The notes: generated from the sequence alone by a model not told the origin. Positions 1 through 12,700 are shown, counted from the stretch's first letter. The stretch is DNA of 64,000 nucleotides from Paraphysomonas bandaiensis (GCA_965644295.1 CBFFRP010000354.1:124001-188000); one strand, 5' to 3'. Made by a program: numbers and translations.

Positions 1-528
1 ATCAACATGGCGAAATCTGTGAGTTATCAAGTGCTTGTACGCTGTGCATGTCTAAAATGTTCTTAGAACGGATACACGGCACTTTTTTATGCCGTTGAGC
101 TCCACACCACAAATATTCTCAAGGCTTTGCTCAGAAGAGGAGCAAACCCCAATGTAGCATTAACACAGAAGGTTCATTTTATATTGTATGTTCTTTTGGC
201 TGTTCATATATTCCCTGCATAGGATGCTGTTGGAAGTACACCTCTACATTTCGCTTGTATGCTTGAAAAATCGAAGCATGCGGAACTGCTTCTGGAATAC
301 GGTGCGGATGTAATGGCAGTCAATGAACACGGACAGTATCCGTTGCAGCTCTTGCCACGTGATGCTGTGACGTCCACGAAGCTATACTTCAAACGCATGT
401 TCGAGGTTTGTCATCAAAATTTCTTGTTTCGTTAGGATCTTTACTGTCTATTACTTCAGGATGCTTTGGCACGAAAGGAAAAAGAATGGAACGCTGCCAA
501 TGGTAAAACTGCTAGAAATGATCTTTAA
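1..528 (+). CDS. Ankyrin-repeat protein, 3' part (partial at window start)
   Basis: This is the 3' end of a gene that starts outside the window. I read exon pieces at 1-18, 67-171, 223-405 and 460-528 (stop TAA), separated by GT-AG introns of about 48, 51 and 54 nt, all with reading frame kept. The product contains at least two ankyrin units: one reads NGYTALFYAVE...LLRRGANPN, the next GSTPLHFACML...LLLEYGAD. A short charged C-terminal tail follows and ends in ARNDL. Ankyrin repeats mediate protein-protein contacts; no catalytic domain is visible in this part and the full architecture is unknown. The gene is convergent with the SulP gene downstream. Confidence 0.75.
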
Positions 529-1408
529 TGCAAGGCTGACTTCGACCAGCGACTAGTATACATACTAAAAGGCTGGTTTGCAGTATTCAAAAGATCAGAC
601 TTGACATAGTTTTGTTGTGATTTATTGTAATGAATCTTGTTCGTTTTTGCTTCATAAATTTAGTGCAGGCTAATGTCTGCAGTACGAGCTAGTTCTGCAC
701 ACGAACTATTTGGCATATAATTTATAGTTTATAGTGTGTCAATAGTCAAAGGTAGATTGTATCAATTCGACAGATATGTATTGTACGTTTTAAATGCCAT
801 ACTGAATCTATAGCCAACCAAGGTTTAAAAATCACGCCATTGAGATTGTATATAGCATAGAGTTGATATTTTATAATTGAATATAATTATATATATTATA
901 AATATGAGAGCACTGTGCCTCTACATGCATAACACGCTATGCGAATGTTGCAGCACACGTTACGTATGTATATATACAATGGTGGTACGTTTATATACAA
1001 TATACAGTATTCATTCGTTCATACGTATGCACAGTATACGTTGAATTGAAGAGTTGAATTGACGGATCTCATACTCCAACTTATAAAGTGAGTTAGCATT
1101 TTACTGTATTGGCAAGCAGCAAGTAGTGTGTTGCATGTATACAAACATACAAACACCGATGTGAGAAATTAAAGCCCGTTTGATTCAAAAATATATTTAG
1201 TACTTCGAGATAGGCCAGTAAGAATAATCCAGATTTCACTATATAATTTCTACTGAAGTACAGCGCTAACGTTTAGAATCTGACACGGTGTCACAGTATG
1301 AGGTAGAGGTGTGTATGCGTGATTGATACGATTGATGTGTTATCAAATTGGAAACACAAGTTGCTAACAGCAGAAGTAGTAAACTCCATTCAAAAACGAA
1401 ATCGCCAA
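529..1408. other. Convergent intergenic region
   Basis: AT-rich spacer between the 3' ends of the ankyrin gene and the SulP gene. It holds a TA-rich stretch near 880-990 and no convincing coding potential. If the last SulP exons are modelled differently, part of 1266-1408 could be its 3' UTR. Confidence 0.5.
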
Positions 1409-4400
1409 TTATGACTGAACTTCCAAGCTGCACTGCTTTACCATAACCTAACACAGATGTAAAACACAAGTGCGTGGTACCACTGGATGTACAATAACCT
1501 GAAGCAAACGCACAAGTACAGTCGGGTGATCCTCCATTAAAGCTTCTAAAGACTTCTCACTGAGATAATAGGGTTATAAGCTCATCGTACGTATCAGACG
1601 ACAAAACACATACGTAAAAATAGCGACGACACTTGTCGTCAGCGCCCGCGCAAAATACTTTCTGTGAGCCTGAAGTTGCATATCGACGTATCCGAGAAAT
1701 GACCCTTCATTATCATGAGGTGATGTACAACTTTATATTTACTTTTATAACCTTTGTGAAAGTGTATAGATTTAGATGACTGTGGATCAAAGGGGGATAG
1801 TTCCAGAATAATTTCTCCCTATCATCTGTATATGACAACGTGTTCCGTGGCAGAGATAGTTATGGCACCACTTACCTCTAGCAAGACATAAAAGTCGGAG
1901 GCAGTGTCACCTTTGTTAAATAGAATATCGTCCCTGTTCAGAAGTACTGTGGTATAGTACTGCGCCGACAAATTAGCCAGTACCTATTGTGAAGATATGA
2001 TACATACGTTTTTGACATACTCTAATTCCTTCGCTTCCTCATCTGATAACCCTAACATTGTTGACAATACGAGTGGCACAGTAACAGCAGGAAGTCTCCT
2101 AAGTGATTTTCGTCTGTTCGCAATACGATTTACTTACGCCACCTACCATTTTGCAATCATACCTTACAAGCATTGGTCCCATTGCATCGTCCCACCCAGT
2201 ATTCCCTACTTCGTCGTCGGATGCGTATGTACCCTGACAGCTATTCAGCAGAGAAGTTTCACACCAATCCAATGCCGAGTACACAGTCGCAAAGTCTTTA
2301 GATACAGGGGCCATTATAGCACCGTGAGCTTTGAGCAAAGTAGCTACTTTCGGTAGACACCCTGCAAAAAGTCAATACATGATATTGATAAGATTCTTTC
2401 ATACCTGCGTAACACACATGGATATCATTTATTGCGCAAACGTTTTGAAGCTGCTTAAAACAGCTCCTAGCGGCAGTGGCATCTACACCCTGTCAACACG
2501 GTGGCACACTATAACCACAATTCCCATGAGATAAGTTTCCTGACCTGCAGACGCTGACAGTCTAGCACCAAGTACTTCACGCCCATTGCACCTGTAATGG
2601 TCACGGAATTAACCACCAAACAGGCGACATACACGACACATCATACCGACATGCTGGTCGAACTCCTGTGGGCTATCTGCCTCCAGGGATGAATAAGTTT
2701 TGTGCGAAGCATTTCTACTGGAACCGGAAGAAATAAGTGGAAAATTTTCCCCATCCCGTTGACTCATCTCGACATCACTATCAACGCCATTCTTATCACT
2801 TTCTAGCTTAAGATAACTAACTATGTCATTAAGAACGTCCACAGACGAGCCAAAGAAAACAGCGCCTTGCAACTCCAAGGTAACTATTGTTCCACTGAGG
2901 CGCTTCAATGTCTGCTCTTGGTTCGGGTGTCGAAGGGTAATGGAGCGCCGCACAGTCTGAGTGACTATTTTCGATCCATCTTGTGTCCCATACAGCGCAT
3001 AGGTCACTGCAAAATTAAAAATTGACAAACCAATGCCTATTAAGAGTCCAGAGTTGAGATCTGTAGCATTGATCGCTATAAATGTAAGAAGAACAATTGC
3101 ATATTCCGATATCGATAGTTTCTCTCTGACCTAAATATCCAAAAATTATGAACACAACTTCAAAATAATACTGCGATGGCTTACCTCAATGAGCCACTCT
3201 ATCAGCAGATCTACAGCTATGAATATCAACGTAGCAGCAAAAAAGAAGAGCGGTACATATGAGAGAGGATCCACTTTGAGTAAGAACACCACAAACTCCA
3301 GGACCAACATAATCCCAGCCACAGAACGGAAGTGAACCCCCGTTCTGTAGCCAAATATGGTCTGGGAAAAAATATAACTGCCTGTGAAGCCCCCAGTGAT
3401 TCCAGAAAAGAAGTTTGACATACCAACAGTAATTAGCTCAGCATTGGTGTCAAGCGCAGACCCCATGTCCATTTCAATGGCAGCCACATCCAGGCACGAC
3501 GAGAAGGCCACAACGATAACCATCGCAATCCAGACAGGGATCTGTCGAGGGATCACACCCCAATTAACATGAGGCAAGTCGTAGAGGAAGAATACTTCCA
3601 TACTGTCTGCTGGCTGGGTCATTGGTCCGAGCCATCCGTAGTCCCGGGCGTCATCCAACGTACTTCCAGTGGCAAAAACTAGTACGTAGAATACAACTGG
3701 TATGAGGACTATCGCAGCCGGCAGCACCGCAAAATGCTGGAAGTAGCGAGATATCCAGGTCAACATAGCACCGGTGATTACACCTGGGGCGCAAAGAACG
3801 AGTGCTCGGTCATCAAGAAGATTCCCATATGTTCTAAATCCACTAACAACTTTACCCGACGCTAAAGAAAGTCCAGCTTCGAGACAAAACAGACCAATGT
3901 AAGCGAGGTATCCACCTATTACAGGCATCGGTAAATATGAAACAAACTTCGCTAACTTCGCTCGTCCAATAAGGATAAGACACAGCCCCAAACATGCGGT
4001 ACCGATGGCAATGGTCACTAGCGATGTCGCGACTATATTTCGTGGATCTTCATCTTTCATTGAGACGGCGATATCTGTTGCAATTTTGGAAAGAAATATC
4101 AAGCCAGCATCTTGTACCTGTCCAATTGCAAAAGGAATTGTCGATTTAAGACAAAAACATACAGCATGTATAAAGCTACTGAACAACATTAGCTTCGCCA
4201 GTGAAGGCATGAATTCACTGTATATGGGGTGGGAAAATACAATGGCTGCATATCCATACATAACAGGTATAGTGAGGATAGCCTGAACATTCCTATATAC
4301 ATATATTAACATATGTTTCAATTAATAGTATAGAGTATACCCGTATATGAATACCATCAATGCATTTTGCATAGTTGATGCATCTTTCTTTATATCTGTT

Positions 4401-4414
4401 GATGGATTTGACAT
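1409..4414 (-). CDS. SulP-family transporter with STAS and cyclic-nucleotide-binding domains (Vsb1-like)
   Basis: Multi-exon membrane transporter. I read exons (minus strand) 4341-4414, 3185-4292, 2647-3130, 2545-2591, 2405-2489, 2163-2361, 2008-2098, 1876-1959 and one from 1818 downward, with introns of 43-64 nt and frame kept throughout. The membrane region opens with ILTIPVMYGYAAIVFSHP and carries IGQVQDAGLIFLS, a pattern I associate with the SulP subgroup of yeast YGR125W/Vsb1. Then comes a STAS domain split over introns (IVTLELQGAVFFGSS and KYLVLDCQRLQ). The C terminus holds a cyclic-nucleotide-binding fold (DILFNKGDTASDFYVLLEG). The substrate cannot be told: SulP proteins move sulfate or other anions, whereas yeast Vsb1 is linked to vacuolar basic amino acids. 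The last exons (about 1409-1760) are uncertain; a piece reading EALMEDHPTVLVRLLQ fits the family's end, and stops at 1409 or 1448 are both possible. Confidence 0.82.
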
Positions 4415-5065
4415 GATTTGATATATGATGTAACGAAAAGATATACTAGTATTACAATAATTCCAATATATTATATGATGGTTAGCATTTTATAAAGATA
4501 TATGACTATATATTGCAATGTAGTGTATGTTAATGTTTATAGCCATACACACACAGATCCGGCTCTTGTCTATGTATATGTATGTGTATGTATATGTATA
4601 TGTATATGTATGTGTATGTATACAGCACCCCTCCAACAACACAACACAAATTCTCAGAATATGACAACATGCATGTAGATGTAGTACGTACCTGTATATG
4701 TACACTATATGGGGTCCACAGTGCATGTACACCATACAGGTGCAATGCAGTATATCTGGATATGTCCATTAGGCTAAATATCACCGTTTTTCACTGTCTA
4801 GTATATTAAATACCAACCTTTTTCATTTTTTAGTCTACAAAATACAGTATGTTGATCCTTAAAATGAATACTACATTAAAAACTGGAGGTTTTTACCTGA
4901 TCGATACATTTACCTCAGACAGCAATGTACACGTACTCGTTGTGGGTACAGTATATTCATGCAGTTATATCAATCAGCCTCAGCTCCGCATATATATACA
5001 CACATCAACAGAGCTCACTCTTATTTATCTATGAGTTGTATATATACAACATCAAATCTAGTAAC
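4415..5065. promoter_or_regulatory. Divergent intergenic region (SulP / glycosyltransferase)
   Basis: 651-bp 5'-5' interval shared by the SulP gene (-) and the glycosyltransferase gene (+). It contains an imperfect TATG/TATATG tandem repeat at about 4573-4622. Short reading frames across it come from the repeat. I did not identify a defined core promoter motif. Confidence 0.5.
4573..4622. repeat. Imperfect (TATG)n microsatellite
   Basis: About 50 bp of alternating TATG, TATATG and TGTG units. On the SulP coding strand it reads as CATA/CATATA units, about 160 bp upstream of the SulP start codon. Confidence 0.85.
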
Positions 5066-6127
5066 ATGAATATTAATATGATCCTTCTACTCATATTAAC
5101 AGCATTGCCTTGTGCAATACTGGAATCATGTTCTATTAATGACCTCATTCAACGATTTAATATTACTGGATTTCCATCCGGTGAACGTGCAAATGATAAT
5201 GAGAATGTACCTGGTGCTGTACTATCAGCATGGGCGGGTACTGAATCACCCGATTCCCCTAATTTCAAGTATCGTTGCAATATTGCTACTCAGAAGAAGT
5301 ACTGTGAACGACATGGATATGCATATTATTATCTTGAAGACTCTCCACAAAAGAAAAAAGAGCGGGGACATGTACCTCCCCACTGGATTAAGGTGCAATC
5401 TATTTTGGAAGTTATGGATAAAACGCCAAGGCACCCTTGGGTTCTTTATGTTGATTCCGATAGCCTCTTTCAGGAGAAACCGAGTGTGGCTAACCATTCT
5501 ATAGAATCATTCCTCAATGATGTACACGATGATGGAACTATTAGTCTATTTCTTCCAAGTTCTCACTCGGGGTGGTCCACAGATCTCATGCTTATGCGCA
5601 ACAATGTATGGGGCTATAATTTTATATCGAAGTGGTGGCGAATGCGCAAAGTGTGCCCTGCTTGTCCAAGTGGAGACCAGTGTGCAGGAATATTAACGCT
5701 CTTTGAATCCTTGCTGTATGATACATCTGAGTCTATCAATGCAGGAACTTGGGAAAAAGAACCAGTTTCTCTTGATTCTGTAGAAATTGGTCGCGGTAAG
5801 CATCTTCCTGGAACTCAAAGCTGTTGTAGCCCTCGATCGTATTGTGAGTATCCTCTGGGACCATCGCACCCAAAAAATCCGAAATATAGCTTCTACAGTC
5901 GGTACCTACAGGGTTGTATGCCTGACTGGGAGAAGGCTGTGCATTTTGTGAATGGAAATAATAGCATACGCCGAAGTGCACATGTTTCAGGAGAATTGAA
6001 CCTGCGGGATTATCTAGGAATAAAACATTACGTCAAAAATAACAAAGTGTGTGTAAGAGCTGTGGAGAGCATCCATGTCAACGGCTCCTATGAATGGACA
6101 GGAATTCTAAAAGATGTTAGGGCATGA
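5066..6127 (+). CDS. GT34-like (GMA12/MNN10-type) glycosyltransferase
   Basis: Single-exon gene, 353 aa. I chose the ATG at 5066 because it is followed by a typical signal peptide or anchor (MNINMILLLILTALPCA); the open frame upstream (from 4925) is low-complexity Tyr/Ile-rich sequence. The nucleotide-sugar-binding core reads HWIKVQSILEVM, then PWVLYVDSDSLF, whose D130-S-D132 fits the DXD metal-binding motif of GT-A enzymes. Later parts are Cys-rich (VCPACPSGDQCAG, QSCCSPRSYCEYP) and suggest disulfides in the secretory lumen. The role is likely Golgi or ER glycan elongation. The family is inferred from the K...P...W(V)xxxDxD pattern; GT77-like or unclassified GT-A enzymes are alternatives. 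Confidence 0.7.
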   Translation: MNINMILLLILTALPCAILESCSINDLIQRFNITGFPSGERANDNENVPGAVLSAWAGTESPDSPNFKYRCNIATQKKYCERHGYAYYYLEDSPQKKKERGHVPPHWIKVQSILEVMDKTPRHPWVLYVDSDSLFQEKPSVANHSIESFLNDVHDDGTISLFLPSSHSGWSTDLMLMRNNVWGYNFISKWWRMRKVCPACPSGDQCAGILTLFESLLYDTSESINAGTWEKEPVSLDSVEIGRGKHLPGTQSCCSPRSYCEYPLGPSHPKNPKYSFYSRYLQGCMPDWEKAVHFVNGNNSIRRSAHVSGELNLRDYLGIKHYVKNNKVCVRAVESIHVNGSYEWTGILKDVRA

Positions 6128-6534
6128 GCATTTGTGGAGTGACTTTAGCAGCTCTCTGAATTGTTTAGTAGTATTCCTTCAATGTGAAGTAGCCAGTAGT
6201 CGAAAGTTGACGATGCGATGATATATTGGGCGTCCTAGCAAAATAGACTCGAAGTTTTTTTACTTTCTACTTGTTTAAGATAATTACTCTTCTTATAGTA
6301 TTATGTAAACATGATATGACGGATTTGTAATCCCACTGTTATAGTATTACGCATTGTCATGAAGTGCCTCTTTCTATCACCTGGTTGTTGCAATTTACGC
6401 CATGATATATGAGTGCTTTTGTTAGGCCAATTGTAATGTAATCAAGTTTACTATAATAAATTGTACTGATAAAGAAACTGTGAATATTCTCACCTCAACA
6501 AAACCCTTTTCCCTAAAATAAATTCTAGTAGTGA
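6128..6534. other. Intergenic spacer
   Basis: AT-rich 3' flank of the glycosyltransferase gene leading into retroelement-derived sequence. No coding signal seen. Confidence 0.5.
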
Positions 6535-6668
6535 ATGTCTAATTATTAGCAACAGGCGTCGTGTAAGAGTCAGAACTAATGTAGAAAAACAATTTATCTG
6601 ACTACTGCTTAACTCTGATATCCTACTATTTAATACGAAAGGTGCAGGTGCGTCACCGCAAGCATTAA
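6535..6668 (-). repeat. Degenerate retroelement tail (minus strand)
   Basis: On the minus strand this reads TGCTTGCGGTGACGCA, then TTAAATAGTAGGAT, then GCCTGTTGCTAATAA, the same order as the better conserved tails at 26650 and 8970. It is an older, diverged copy interrupted by the neighbouring element. Confidence 0.65.
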
Positions 6669-6673
6669 TATTA

Positions 6674-7330
6674 TATTGAAGGTCTTTTTATTTAGCAATA
6701 GGCGCTAAAAACTCGTTCCGATATAGTGGATAGTTGAATGCTAGATCTACTAGTTAGACCTCTACCCATAACTAATTAGCACAAATTCTATTATCCTACT
6801 ATTTAGCGCTACAGAAGCTGTTTGTGCGTCGCCGCAAGCACCAAGGTGCAACCACTTCCGTTCTTAATGTGGTTTGTGAGTTCTCTCTGCTCGTGTGTCT
6901 GAGGACTCACTGGCGCGTGTTGTCTGGGGGTCTCCCCTTGGGATAAGGTTCCGCCTGGCTTTGAGGTACAGGGTTCTGTATTAAGGTCCTGAGTGTATCG
7001 AGCACTAGATGTGTGTACTGAGAGGTTGATGGTGTGGTGTAATGTGGCGTTGTCGCCATGCACCGTCTGGGCGTTGGGCGTCTACAAGGGAGATGTCCAA
7101 TAAGAACTGACAGCGCTGCAGGCACTTAGTTTAACTGACGGCGTTAGTGAAGAGAATGGTTGCAAAGCCACGTTATCTAACGGGGAGCATGTACAACATG
7201 GTAAGACAAGGTGTTTGTCGGCAGTGTGGTGTGTTTCAAAATGCAGCCCTGCTTGGAGAGAAGGGAACAGTCTGAGCCCGGACCCGCTGATGGGACACAA
7301 CCACGGTCTCAACTGAGACATTGAGCTTGG
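6674..7330 (-). mobile_element. Retroelement-like copy, left half of an inverted pair
   Basis: On the minus strand this copy runs from about 7330 to its 3' end near 6674. It shares about 250 bp of 5' sequence with the plus-strand copy starting at 7420, and it shares its 3' tail (conserved core AGTGGTTGCACCTTGGTGCT) with copies elsewhere in the window. Just before the tail it encodes LRTLIQN, which also occurs near the end of the open frame of the nested element at 26.5 kb. No reverse transcriptase core is present, so this is a truncated or non-autonomous copy. Confidence 0.65.
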
Positions 7331-7419
7331 AGCGAGCTAAAAAGGTATTATATATAGCATAAGGTGTATATTCTGAGGGATACGGTTGAAAATACAGTTC
7401 AACAAAAAGTTACACCTTC

Positions 7420-9172
7420 TTAGCTCGCACCAAGCGCAATGTCTCAGTTGAGACCGTGGTTGTGTTACATCAGCGGGTCCAGGCTCAGATTGTCTTCTCC
7501 TCCCCACCCATGGCTGTATTTTGTATCACACCACACTGCCGACAAACACCTTGTCTTACCATGTTGTACATGCTTCCCGTTCGATAACGTGGCTTTGCAA
7601 CCATTCTCTTCACTAACGCCGTCAGTTAAACTAAGTGCCTGCACCACTGCAGCGCTGTCAGTTCCTATTGGACATCTCCCTTGTAGACGTATCTGTCTCA
7701 CACACCGCTCTCTACGGTTACAACCACTCATCGCATGGCTCGTGCGGGTAGGCACTCGAAAACGGTCCACTTGTTCATTCGCTAACACCCATGTTCTCCA
7801 TCGGCCCCGCTACCTTGTAAGACAGGACCATATCTTGACGACCGCACAAACCAACTCCACATGGTAGTCTGTGGGTCTATGCACCAAGCAGAGCACCCCC
7901 TCACCCTGTTTGCCTATCATCCCCACAGCCCACACATCTCATTGGATGGACACAGTATTCCGCATACGGTATACCCGACTACTACTGTACTACTGTGTCC
8001 TACAGGATGTATACCATTCCAATACGGTGCAAATATACTGCAGTACACCACACAGCTCACTCCGTCCCATGTACCTGTCCATGTACCTGTATACCTGTAC
8101 TGTTGGACACATCACCATGTACTTGTACCTGTATACCTGTACTGTTGGACACATCACCGGCTCTCTCTCTCTCTGTCCAACACACTCATAGCACCACTGC
8201 AGTGTCATACACACGCACCCCACACTCTACCTCCTCCTCGAGAACCTCCAGACAAACCATCTCCCCTCCCTTCGTCTCTGACACCTTGCCGTCATCTTCC
8301 TTCCACACACACTCTATGCCTCAGCCTGTACCCCCCTGCACCAACACAGACACTAACAAGGGCAGCTGAGGACGTCCGAGTGTCTCCTCCAGACCATCAT
8401 CATCATCATCTCGTGCATAGGTCTATCAGAGTACCCGACCTTAACAGACCTAGTTCTGTTGCGCAGTCCCCCTCTCCTCAATCAGATGTTGCCTCTTTTG
8501 CACCATCACTCTCCCTCTCTCTCGACTCCCTGTTGCTGGACACACCGGATGACCCTCATATCCCACCCCTGTCCAGCTATACACTCTCTTGCATGTGCTC
8601 TCTACCGTTGGCTAAGACAGCAAAAGAGTCGATTTCGACGCTTCTTCACAGTAGGCCATAACCTTTTGCAAGACCTTCATCCACATACCTCCGAGCCACT
8701 TGGCACAATGCCTAAAGGAATGCCACCAGATCGCCAATATAAGCAGGGTATAGTACTGTGTTCCCCTGGTTGCCGTGAGGTACATAAGGCAGCCCCCGAT
8801 GCAAATTGCACACAATGTATGTGTAGTCTTTAGCGTTCCACTGTTGTAGTAGTAGACTTAGATCACTGGTTTCACTTGTCATGCTGTACGTTGCACAACG
8901 TGTCCCCTACATACACATCTATCATATAGCGCCGGTGAGTCCTAGGACACACGACAATGGCGAAACTCGCAATCAACATCAAGAACGGAAGTGGTCGCAC
9001 CTTGGTGCTTGCGGCGACGCACAAGCAGCTTCTGTAGCGTTAAATAGTAGGATAATGGAATTTGTGCTGATTAGTTATGGGTAGAGGTCTAACTAGTATG
9101 TCTAGCACTCAACTAGCCACTATATTGGCACAGGTTTTTAACGCCTATTGCTAAATAAAAAGACTTTCAATA
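7420..9172 (+). mobile_element. Retroelement-like copy, right half of an inverted pair
   Basis: This copy starts head-to-head with the 6674-7330 copy, about 90 bp away. About 270 bp (7430-7700) are nearly the reverse complement of that copy. The interval 7700-8900 is unique, CT- and Pro/Ser-rich and of unknown coding status, with a CTCTCT run at about 8161-8176. From about 8930 the sequence rejoins the shared tail, ending in CGCCTATTGCTAAATAA near 9160. The outer ends at 6674 and 9172 form an inverted repeat (TTTTTATTTAGCAATAGGCG on the left). Confidence 0.6.
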
Positions 9173-9729
9173 ACAGAATGTTGATGTACCTGACACTGAC
9201 ATATGCTGACAACAGGATTTTTGAGTCGTGAAGGTGGGCAGCCATTCCCTTATTTACCTGCCATTGATTACTTGGTTTTTCATTTGTTTTCGTGATCTTA
9301 ATCATTGAATACCTCTAGTTCCTCTAACAGCAAGCAAGCTACATATACCTACACATTCTAGTTTCTAGTTACTAAGATATCAACATTATCAGGAAATAGC
9401 TATCTAACTATATTCAACCTAGCCAATTTTAGTTATACATTGTACTCTAATCGGAGCGGTGACCACTTATAATAGTGATGAATATGTACTGTCATTATTA
9501 GTAGTCTCTCTAACATAAGTTAGTAATATTATAAAGACTGCCGCATCAGACTATGAATTACACTGGTCGATATAGTCGATATAGTGTCTGTAGAAGATGC
9601 AAAAACGTACTCAAGAAGTGGTGCCACAGAATTATTACAAACGACAAATTTGAGGATGAAAACTTCCGGGCATTTCGTAAGACGTTGGAATAGATCCACA
9701 ATACATTGAACGTACTTCAAACAAAACAA
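9173..9729. other. Convergent intergenic spacer
   Basis: AT-rich spacer between the retroelement copy and the 3' end of the pyrophosphatase fusion gene. No coding signal was recognised beyond the likely 3' UTR. Confidence 0.5.
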
Positions 9730-12700
9730 TCACTTGAGTAGCTGCCACCCTTCCTTATTGATAGCGCGGCTAAGTGCAGGTACGAAATCCTTCTTGCGCG
9801 AAACAAGAGGTCCAAGAAAATATGTCGACGACTCACCTGTCGGCCCTGCGCCCCCTTCTGATGCAGGGAACGCCATTTCTGCTAGACTCTTCTCGGCCTC
9901 ACTTACCACAAGCAGAGTTGATTGGAGTGACACGATGTTCACGACAGCGAGGAAAAGCAGATCTAGAGACTTTTCTTGCTTGCTTACTTTGAGTGATGCC
10001 AACAACTCGTTGCTTCGCGCCAATATGATACCATCGTCCGTAGTCTCAATCACCGCAAAACCAATACTTCCAGAAAAATTGTCTGCGTTGTACGAAAACA
10101 CTTTCATATCGCCATCAACAAGCTGTTCCGCACTGAGATCTGTGTCGACAATATTTAGTGATCATATAACACACAACCATACTACTTACTTTCCAGCTCC
10201 TTCGATTTAGCCCTAAATTGAGCTTTGGCAAGGGCTTCAATATCATTCACCCCCGCAATTTCACACAATACAGCTACCATCATTTTATCCCACTCAGTGG
10301 TTGTAGGCCCCATCAGGTTAAGAGTGTCGGATAGTATAGCGCACAATAGCATGCCCGCTATACACTTGCGAGGACGCCTCTTGGTCATAAGGTAGGTGTG
10401 GGCTATGATTGTCGACATCGAGCCCCATGGGCGGATATCCATATATATGGGTCGATCAGTAACAATGGTAGCATTTTGCAAGGCGTGATGGTCAATTACT
10501 CCAACGATACGGTCTGGATCAATAGCAGGGTTCACTTGCGACATCTGTTGATGATCGACAAGACAGATCCCTGCACCTGGCTGACTGACAACTAGTTTCT
10601 CTACAGGTAGAGGGGTAGGCACGCCCCAATAATCTAAGGCGAACTGGGTCTCAGAATTAACTTCCGATGCCCTCGCTGCCACACCACCGTACAACTCCGC
10701 TGCACCAATTGCACCCGCAATAGAATCTAAATCGGTAACCAAGTGGCCACAAAATATTGCGTCGGAAAGAACAATTGGAATGTAAGCACTAACCGACGGC
10801 AATGATGAATCAGTAGGTAGAGACATTACGATGTCGTGAACGGAGCTTCGGCGACGCCGTACTTCCGTTTCCGCTCTCGTTAGGCGTCGTTGAACCTGAC
10901 TGCCGTCCTCCATAGTCACATAGTTAATGTCACAATCAGTATGCTCCTCAGATACGACATCTAGAGCGTTCGATTGGCAATACGGGGTAGCTGATTGACT
11001 TTCATTGGCGCGACGCTCTATCACAATACGTGCAGACATTTCTAACGCCAGCAAAACACAGTCACCACAATCCAAATTCTCAAGCATATCAAAGACAGAT
11101 TTTCCAGCGAGCTGAGGATCCAGAGTAGCAGCCTGAATAAGATCTTCCGGTATACCTACATCCAAGAGCTTCCGACCAAAGCTATCTTCACTCACAGCAA
11201 CACCCAACCAGTTCATGCGCTCAGCAAGGGCCTCGAAAGGTGAAGCACTAGCATGTACTCCATTGTCCCCTGTATTCGGTGCCTTCGATAGACCAAGAGA
11301 TCGCCAATCCGACATTATAATACCACGGATAGAATCTGATGGGGCTTGAGTGGGGTCTGTGCAACCCAAAACTTTGTTTCGAAAATCACTGAATGACAAG
11401 TCCGACGAACTCCACTCCACACAGAAATAGTAGATCGACGAGCCAGGTTGTACAAACTTCGATCGCATGGACATGTAAAATCCATTTATCACGTATATAG
11501 CAGGCTTGTCTGGAATTGTGTCAATGTAGCCGCAATAAAACCCACCACCAAGTTTCACAAGCTTGCCCTCACCTTTTGCTTTCGCCCAGGCTATATCCAA
11601 TTCATCTGGCCCTATGTCCAAGTACGTACAGGCATCCATTGCATTGTACACACGACACTCATTCAACACACTTTGCCAAGACACATTAAAAGCCGACTCA
11701 AACTTATCTTCGGGTATATCCAGTTCAGTAGGTTTCAGCATTACAGCTTTGGATCCTATCGCGTAATAATGCTGATCAATTAACTTATCTTTATCGATAC
11801 TTTCCGCCATAATCTCCCCCTCTTTCACAATATCTATCTTTCTGAACTTTAGAAGTCCACGAACCAGATCGCGACATGCGGCAGACACATTAGCATGAGG
11901 CTTGATGAAAACAAATGCACTGTTATCGATGTGACCAGTGTACACAGACCGAGTAGAAAGAATTCGTCTATCATTGGTAATGTGGTATTCCCCATTTCCC
12001 TTCTTCGCTGGCTGATTTCGTCTGTCATCTGTCGATGTGCCAGTCGGAGCACTCTGCGTCTGTACAATGCAAGATGAATTCATGCCCTTGTTGTCGAGTT
12101 CAACACTGCCACTTGAAACTTTAAAGTTACGCAAAAGCTCAAGTGCTTTCGCAACACAATTTCCACAATCCAGCTCCTCTAGAGTGTCAAAAACAGACCT
12201 ACCGTCGACAGAAGGATCAATACTCCACTGTTTTATTACCATATCCGTCACACCCGCGTCCAAGAGCTTCCGACCAAAGCTATCTTCACTCACAGCAACA
12301 CCCAACCAGTTCATGCGCTCAGCAAGGGCCTCGAAAGGTGAAGCACTAGCATGTACTCCATTGTCCCCTGTATTCGGTGCCTTCGATAGACCAAGAGATC
12401 GCCAATCCGACATTATAATACCACGGATAGAATCTGATGGGGCTTGAGTGGGGTCTGTGCAACCCAAAACTTTGTTTCGAAAATCACTGAATGACAAGTC
12501 CGACGAACTCCACTCCACACAGAAATAGTAGATCGACGAGCCAGGTTGTACAAACTTCGATCGCATGGACATGTAAAATCCATTTATCACGTATATAGCA
12601 GGCTTGTCTGGAATTGTGTCAATGTAGCCGCAATAAAACCCACCACCAAGTTTCACAAGCTTGCCCTCACCTTTTGCTTTCGCCCAGGCTATATCCAATT

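Noticed and set aside
1947-2007. A 24-nt or 33-nt intron in the SulP gene
   Set aside because: A 48-nt intron (1960-2007) with a GTATGT donor gives the right frame for the cyclic-nucleotide-binding domain and fits the window's intron sizes.
1997-2356. 119-codon plus-strand frame
   Set aside because: It lies antisense to SulP exons that carry STAS-linked sequence and consistent splice sites.
7861-8661. 266-codon Pro/Ser/His-rich frame as a host gene
   Set aside because: It lies inside the retroelement cluster, is CT-rich low-complexity sequence and has competing frames of similar length; no gene is supported.
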